64,000 bases of DNA from Podocnemis expansa (lineage: Eukaryota; Chordata; Testudines; Podocnemididae): assembly GCA_007922195.1 (NCBI GenBank), contig ML681989.1, positions 44,436,994 to 44,500,993 on the forward strand, written 5' to 3'. Of this stretch, positions 58,201 through 64,000 are shown piece after piece. The notes under the pieces were generated by a model. The model ran no database searches. It saw only the letters and a list, made by a program, of their open reading frames with translations, and had not been told where the DNA came from. How positions within the stretch are numbered: the stretch's first letter is position 1; each line of letters opens with the position of its first letter. The position numbers and the translations under genes were made by a program.

Positions 58201-58634
58201 CAACGCTCCCTCTAAGGCCCTGAGGCAGTTGAACAACTCTCATTGCTTGCTACATTCCTCCCCCCCCCCCCGTATGCCCAATCCTGCCCCCCTGCTCTCC
58301 CGGTATGCTCTCCTTGAGCCATCCCGATCCCCCCTTCCCACCCTAATCTGCTCCCCTGTTATCCTCCCCCAGCCAACCAGACTCCCCCCCACTTGATCAC
58401 TGGAGCGGCGCAGCTGAGGCATGGCTCCTCTGGCCACAGAAGCACTGACTGAGCATGCTGCATCAGAGCTTCTCTGGGCAATGAGTTTTAAAAACTCCCA
58501 GCTCCAGAGGAGCAACCAGCTGGCTGGAAGACAGAGTCTTCCAGCTGGGTAGGGATTCTGGCTGCTGGCCGTGCGTGGCTGGCAGTGTCCCCTGTGCCAG
58601 GCGGGGGGGGGCACACAGCTTACAAGGAACATTG
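58201..58634 (+). mobile_element. GC-rich hAT, CAATGTTCCCTCTAA end family
   Basis: It begins CAACGCTCCCTCTAAGGC and ends TTACAAGGAACATTG. The flanks gttgaaag and gttgaaac match at 7 of 8. It is longer than its relatives at 34059 and 54961 because of a GC-rich interior. The minus-strand frame at 58240-58632 is not a gene. Confidence 0.83.
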
Positions 58635-58682
58635 GTTGAAACTTCTGATGATGCCACCATACAGGTAACCTTCACTAGCTCT

Positions 58683-58965
58683 GACAAAATAAACAAGGAG
58701 TCCTGTGGCAATCTACATGCTGTTCCCTAGTGTTTGAATCTCAACAACTGTTTGATTTGTTGTTAGTGTGACCTGATCCCATGACTTACACTTCCCTGCA
58801 TTTATTTTCCTCCCATTCTGTAGGTTGCCCCATCTTCCAAGCATCTGACAAAGTGGAATTTTCCCCCACGAAAGCTCATACAATAAATAACTTTGTTAGT
58901 CTTTAAGTGCCACATGACTCCTTGTTTGTTTTGCTGAACTAGACTAACACAGCTACCCCTTCAGA
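58683..58965 (+). mobile_element. Penelope-like element with short inverted 5' tail
   Basis: The first 27 bases, 'acaaggagtcctgtggca' preceded by an A-rich stretch, are an inverted PLE tail end. They join directly to forward 3' UTR ('gtgacctgatcccatgactt', 'ggaattttcccccacgaaag') and the terminus 'agactaacacagctacccct'. Confidence 0.85.
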
Positions 58966-60447
58966 CCTGCTCTGATAGTTTTTCCGCCAAATTAATGGGG
59001 TGTTCCTTATAATCATCCTCTCTCCTCATCTGAAGTTGAACATGGCATGACCCTAAGTCTAATTCCAGCTCTGGCCTCTAGGAACACAGAAGGAGAAAAG
59101 CTTGCTGTCTTACAGTAAAACAACAAGGATTTAAAAGTTAATGCTATCACACACAACTCTGCACCTATAAACACAATACATTAAGTCACAGGCTGCAAAA
59201 AGACAACTAAAACATCTGAGAATTCCAGATGATAAGTTACAATGGAACTTAAATGCCACATTTCCTTGGGTCTGTCCATTTAAGTCAGTCTTTAAAATGA
59301 TTAAAGTAATTATTAGCATTTGATACGAATATAGGCATCACATCTATAGAATGTTGTGTTTGACTCAGTGAGGTTTTTCCCAGATTAAAAGAACATCATC
59401 ACTCCATGTAGATTTGGCTTTTAAAACAGTGCTTAGGTTCCTTTCACTTCTCATCTGCCAGGCTAAATATTTTCTTTATAATGGTAATACAACCAATCAG
59501 AATGGTGGCCTGCGGTTTTAATATAAAATGAAAAAAATCCAATTTCAAAACTGTCAAATCCTTTTAGCACAGGTTACAGTCTAGGTTAAATCCACAGAGC
59601 AGTGATGCCGAAAAGGTCAAAAACAAACACTCTCCAAAAGATCCCAATTAAATATAAAACAAAAACAAAATATGTCTCCTGTATCAAACATCAAATATTA
59701 TACTGTTTCATATCAGTTTAGGATATCTTATGATAACACTATCAGAACACTATGTAGGAAGTCTGAACGCCAGTTTCATTAATAAATAATCCCATCTATG
59801 ATTATATGAACCATGGCTACAGAGTACTGCTACCACTGGTGAAGAACAGATTTGAACCTTAGATGAGTAAAATCCCTAACTTTATTTTGTAAATAAAAAG
59901 AGACAAAATTCAAAGGACATTATTTTCACAACATAATAGCCTCATCATGCTTTGACTTTTAATTGTTTCAAGTTGATATATATTATTTATATATAGGATA
60001 TGTCTGTGTGTGAGAGAAACTTATAGACTATGTGTGTTAGTATGAGAAAATTGTAAATGACATATCACAGGGTATGTTGTTGTTGATATATTGACTTTTT
60101 CCTCTTTATAATTCCTGTGGACATATTTCTTCCTAAATTTTATTGCAACAATAAGAATCATAGCAAAATAAAGACTTCACTTATGTGTGCTGTATACATT
60201 TGTAGCCATATTCCCAGATATGTATTTGTACATACAAAAAATGTCTGAAGCTTTGTTGCCACACTGCCACCAACACATACTCTATAAAATTCTGGCTTCA
60301 TCAAAATCCATGAGCTTTTTCACTGACTTCAGTGATCCACAATTTCAATCAAGATATATAAGGCTATACATTTAACTGTGATATAAGAGTTAAGGAACAT
60401 ACACAAACAGCAATCTTTGTTTATGGGGTTTTTTTTATGGATTTACT
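58966..60447. other. Unannotated AT-rich sequence
   Basis: No gene or repeat was recognised. If the exon model holds, this lies in the intron between 62386 and 50301. Confidence 0.45.
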
Positions 60448-61017
60448 CAGGGCTGGATTAAGGGGCTGTAGGCTGTCTACCAACATGTACCACTGCCTGC
60501 CTGAGGTCCCAGAACTGTTGTCTGCAGTCTGGGGGCAGGCGAGGACTCTGGCAGCAGGCGTGCTATGTGGCACTTGTGCCCACCCCTGGGCTAGTTGGTT
60601 TGCCCCAGAGGTGGGGCTGGCTGGTGTGCAGACGGCCTCTTGAACAGACCCCCAGTGCCCAGAGCATTGTCGCCCACCCCATTGGGACCTGCGGGGGGGC
60701 CGTTATGGTGGTTTGACAGTGGAGGGCCACACCAGAGACTGCTCTACGCACCAACTGGCCCTGCCGCCGAAGCACAGTGGCCATGCACTGACCTGGCCCA
60801 CCCCCTACAGCAGAACAGTAAGACCAGGGTTGGGGCAGGAGCACCATGGAGTATGGCCCCTGACCCCCCCAATGCTGGGAGCGCCCCTCACAGTGCCCTC
60901 CAGACCCTGCTGGCAATGTCCTGGACTGAGTGAGTCTGTGGGACCAGATCAAAGCAAGGGCCTTAGGGGTTGAAGTCTGGGGCAACGGCCCTCAGCCCCT
61001 GCATTGATTTGGCCCTC
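60448..61017. mobile_element. GC-rich hAT, CAGGGCTGGATTAAGG end family
   Basis: It begins CAGGGCTGGATTAAGGGGCT and ends TTGATTTGGCCCTC, imperfect inverted copies. The flanking 8-mers gatttact and aatgtacg agree at 5 of 8, so the duplication is decayed. The phrase 'gggccttaggggttgaagtc' before the end matches the family. Frames of up to 140 codons are compositional. Confidence 0.75.
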
Positions 61018-61025
61018 AATGTACG

Positions 61026-61489
61026 TCCTGCACAGTGCTTTGAAAATGCACTAATAATCTTGTTCTCCATCCCAAGTCTTTGGATAGCATAAATAAAGCT
61101 ATAAAGTTTAATGAACAAGGCAGGAGTCCATGAAAAAAAAAGGATATATATTTTTAAAAAGTTAACTTCAGTTCAAAATTAATGCCATAAGTGTAACAAA
61201 AAAAAAAAAAAAACCTAAAAGAAAACAAAATAGAAACAGAATCCTTTATATTTATCTGAATACAGAAGTAGAATTCAGTACATAATTAGCATTTCAATAT
61301 TTGATCAAAAATTTAGCCTCCTTCTGTTCAGTAATTTTCTATAATCCTTTTATGATAGTCTCAAAATTATTTGTTATTTAAATTATTAAATATTTTAGCA
61401 AATAATTTTTTGGTCTGTATAAAGTAGGTGAGTAATTTATTCAGAATATTCATTATGGTTGAGCAGCAGAATATTAGAGCAGCATCATA
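61026..61489. other. Unannotated AT-rich sequence
   Basis: Contains an A-run at about 61199-61213; nothing else was recognised. Confidence 0.45.
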
Positions 61490-61835
61490 AGTGTTTATTG
61501 GACAGATAGGTTTGATAGTTCTGAGGTTGTGAAGGCCAAAAATATAAGAGGAATCAAAGAAGAACTAGATAAATTAATGGAGGATAGGTCTATCAACGGC
61601 TATTTGCCAAGATGATCAGGGTAGAATCCTATGCCTTGGGTGCCTCTAGTCTAGCCTTTAAATGCCAGAAGCTGAGCGTGGCTGGCAAGGGCAGGATCAC
61701 CTGATGATTAACTGTCCTGTTCATTCCCTCCCAAGCACTTGGCACTAGCCACTGTCAGAAGACAGGATACTGTGCTAGATGGACCACTGGCCTGACCCAG
61801 TGTGGCTGGCTGTTACGTTCTTAGGTTGCACAGAT
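61490..61835 (+). mobile_element. CR1 LINE 3' end
   Basis: 'gaactagataaattaatgga', 'aggtctatcaacggctattt', 'ttaactgtcctgttcattcc', 'agatggaccactggcctgac' and 'tggctggctgttacgttctt' form an old CR1 3' terminus, the same subfamily as 29700-30476. Confidence 0.82.
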
Positions 61836-62385
61836 GCTATATGACTGAGAATTCCCAGACAATACATAAGATCTCCTAATGTTCCTTGAGTTACCATGTG
61901 ACTTTACACTATATTATGTCAGTGATTACAAGACACAATTGAATTAGAGGTTTATATTTTACTGAACATTTTATTTTAAGAATATAATAAACAGTCTAAT
62001 ATATTTGAGTATGAACCGTAGTTCATCTTCTACAAGACACATTCTCAGGGTCTATTTATTTGGAGTATCAATGTAATTAGCATTATATTATGGAAACTAT
62101 CCTAAAACTGTAATTAACCATACAGCCTCAAAACTGAATGACAAATATATTTTAAATACTATATTCATAATAAATGACCTATATACTGAGGATTGTACAC
62201 ATTACAAACACATCTTTATTGCTGTATATGTTTTGGTGCCAACTAAATGCAGAACAGTTTCAAAGAATTTTCTAACTTCTCTAATTCATGATGGCTAAAG
62301 ATTTTTTTGGTGTTTTTAAGACGAAACGCTGAATAGCATATATATTTTGCAGACATACTTTACAAATATTTCAAAGGCAACATAC
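61836..62385. other. Unannotated AT-rich sequence, probably intronic
   Basis: Nothing was recognised. Confidence 0.45.
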
Positions 62386-62506
62386 CAGTGAAGAGGTCAG
62401 GGTTATCCCATACAACGGCATCAATTCTATTTTGTTTGCTGGAGTCCTTTGCAAAATCAAGAAGTCTGAGGACCACAAACACCCCAGAGAAAATGTTTAG
62501 GGTACC
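62386..62506 (-). CDS. Probable coding exon of an unidentified gene (second in order)
   Basis: On the minus strand a 121-bp open segment lies between a good acceptor (CTTATTTCATCTCAG|GGT) and a good donor (TTCACTG|GTATGT). It starts in phase 0 and leaves one base, G. The peptide begins GTLNIFSGVFVVLRLLDFAK and ends VVWDNPDLFT; it is mixed-composition, partly hydrophobic and protein-like. Phase 0 matches the end of the exon at 63211-63334, and the leftover G fits the exon at 50111-50301. No family was recognised, and no repeat overlaps it. Confidence 0.65.
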
Positions 62507-63210
62507 CTGAGATGAAATAAGAGCAATTTCTTTAAGATTAATAATTACTGATTTTAAGCTAACCTTCCAAAAGGCAGTGTCACATCAACAGCTCAAATGT
62601 TTTGATACCAACTCTGCAATAATTTATTTATAGAGGTACTACTGAAGCTACTGTATTTTTATTCCTACTTTTACTGTATCTGTAAATGTTGGTAGAATAC
62701 TGATCAAGTAATCTGAGGTATTGAATCAATAATTTCAAAGGATTTAAGCATGAGGGTAGTGAAGAACTTTTAGCAGGACTTCCAAAAGGTAGAGGGATAA
62801 TAACCATGCTACTATTTTTTTTAGTAATAATGTATAAATGACCAAAACAGTTGGAATGTGAAAGTCAGAATCTGCCAGCACTATTCATGCTGTACAGTAC
62901 TGTAGTGTTTGAGGAGTTTTTATTAATTTTAATCAATTTAAGGTACTATTGAAAAGCGATGAAAGTTGGCAAAATTGGGTGCTGAATGTAAATAGTCAGA
63001 CAATAGGTAAAGAAAGGAACAAAATGACTGCATCTGAGGCAAAACCACTGGTTTCCACAGAAAGACACACAACCAGTGTCTGCTAAAATACTGAGTCTTA
63101 ATGTGAGAATTGAGAGATAGTAACACACAAAAATAATCATTATGATATGTGGAATGAGCTGATATTTTAACAGAATGTAAAATAATATTGACTTCCTTAA
63201 GTAAACTTAC
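62507..63210. other. Intron between two probable exons
   Basis: AT-rich; on the minus strand it starts GTAAGT and ends TCTCAG. No repeat was recognised inside. Confidence 0.5.
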
Positions 63211-63334
63211 TAAATGATTCCATCCCTCAGTCACAACTACACGTTCAGTTAAAAATACATCATCAAGCACATAATCATCCGGTATAATATCTGTAGTAGA
63301 CAGTGCCTTCAAGTTAAATTGGCAATACACATCT
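63211..63334 (-). CDS. Probable coding exon of an unidentified gene (first in order)
   Basis: On the minus strand the open frame reads DVYCQFNLKALSTTDIIPDD, then YVLDDVFLTERVVVTEGWNH and a final L, and ends at a strong donor, CATTTA|GTAAGT, in phase 0. The acceptor is less certain: TTTTGAG followed by AGATGTG gives 63334, and two bases further gives 63332; the tract before it is poor in pyrimidines. An upstream in-frame stop lies just beyond, as expected for an intron. The acidic DDYVLDD stretch and balanced composition argue for real coding sequence. No family was recognised. Confidence 0.62.
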
Positions 63335-63473
63335 CTCAAAATTGTGTTTTATAGGTTCTACTGCCTGATGACTATACTGTATAAACTAATTAGCCACACT
63401 CTGCTTTCTCAGTTAATTAACATGAAACCTGACTTATGACTAACTTTAAACATAGTAAACTGTCATTCATAGG

Positions 63474-64000
63474 CAACTCACAGTAGCACAAATAGAGAGT
63501 TCACTTTAAAAAGACTTGACTTCTATATTGATTGTTTCCACCACCGTGCCAAGGCTGAAATCATGGACAAACAACATACGTTACATCATAACCTCAGCCC
63601 TGTAGAATGCAATGCCATCCACAGCCTCAGAAACAACTCTGACATTATCATTAAGGAGGCTGACAAAGGAGGTGCAGTTGTCATCATGAATAAATTGGAT
63701 TATGACCAGGAGGCTTATAAACAGCTCTCCAACACAACCTTCTACAGACCATTTTCCTCTGACCCCACTGAGGAATACCAAAAGGAATTACAATGCCTAC
63801 TCAAGAAACTCCCTAAGACAGCACAAGAACATATAGAGACAGAAACACCACCAGACCACGGCCAGGGATGTTCTATCTACTACCTAAAATCCATAAAAAA
63901 GGAAACCCTGGACGCCCCATCATCTCAGGCATTGGCACTCTTACTGCCGGCCTATCTGGCTATGTGGACTCCCTCCTCAGACCCTATGTTATCAACATCC
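63474..64000 (+). pseudogene. Penelope-like element, 5' part, runs off the window
   Basis: A second young PLE, plus strand. Its frame is open from about 63474 and extends further upstream than the copy at 45058-47181, through REFTLKRLDFYIDCFHHRAK, EIMDKQHTLHHNLSP and the conserved IIIKEADKGGAVVIM. A single-base deletion near 63856 (compare 'accagaccacggcc' here with 'accagaaccacagcc' in the other copy) shifts the frame; sequence after it matches the [16 protein letters not shown] region in the new frame up to the window edge. The rest of the element should lie beyond 64000. The true 5' boundary may be near 63474 or earlier; I cannot fix it. Confidence 0.85.

Noticed and set aside
60437..60985. 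Frames of 68-140 codons on both strands
   Set aside because: Contained in the GC-rich hAT at 60448-61017.

Overview
This window is non-bacterial, AT-rich vertebrate DNA that is largely intergenic or intronic and packed with interspersed repeats. The repeat set points to a sauropsid, most likely a turtle: CR1 LINEs, a Penelope-like retroelement (PLE) family with a GIY-YIG endonuclease, a DIRS-type retroelement, many hAT MITEs (short non-autonomous DNA transposons) with 8-bp target-site duplications (TSDs), Harbinger-like MITEs whose ends read GTCTACAC, and a tRNA-derived SINE with a CR1-like tail of the kind known in tortoises. The species call is an inference; a crocodilian is the main alternative.

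Host coding content is sparse. Three short minus-strand segments at 63211-63334, 62386-62506 and 50111-50301 look like exons. Each has a donor site, the reading frame is open, and the phases fit from one to the next, so they are probably consecutive exons of one gene transcribed right to left with an intron of about 12 kb. I do not recognise the protein. No complete host gene, rRNA, tRNA gene or CRISPR array was seen.

Layout: 1-7.5 kb is mostly unannotated, with two PLE 3' ends and one hAT. 7.5-10.3 kb is a cluster of hAT elements nested in a Harbinger-like element. 11.3-15.9 kb holds a MITE, PLE fragments and a CR1. 17.6-18.1 kb is a GC-rich hAT. 19.9-26.5 kb is a nest: an old CR1 broken by a PLE tail, two related hATs, an unidentified segment and a 2.3-kb hAT. 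29.7-35.9 kb holds CR1 fragments, two Harbinger-like MITEs, a PLE hairpin and three hATs, one carrying a SINE. 39-43.4 kb holds two more MITEs, a MIR-like SINE and a decayed hAT. 44-49.8 kb is a decayed DIRS element split by a nearly intact PLE and a hAT. 50-59 kb holds more CR1 and PLE copies, several with an inverted copy of their own 3' tail. 60.4-61.0 kb is a hAT, 61.5-61.8 kb is a CR1 end, and a second young PLE runs off the right edge.

Most long open frames here lie inside GC-rich transposons or antisense to retroelements and are not genes. The only nearly intact protein-coding element is the PLE at 45.1-47.2 kb: reverse transcriptase, Cys motif and GIY-YIG nuclease in one frame, interrupted by a single TGA.
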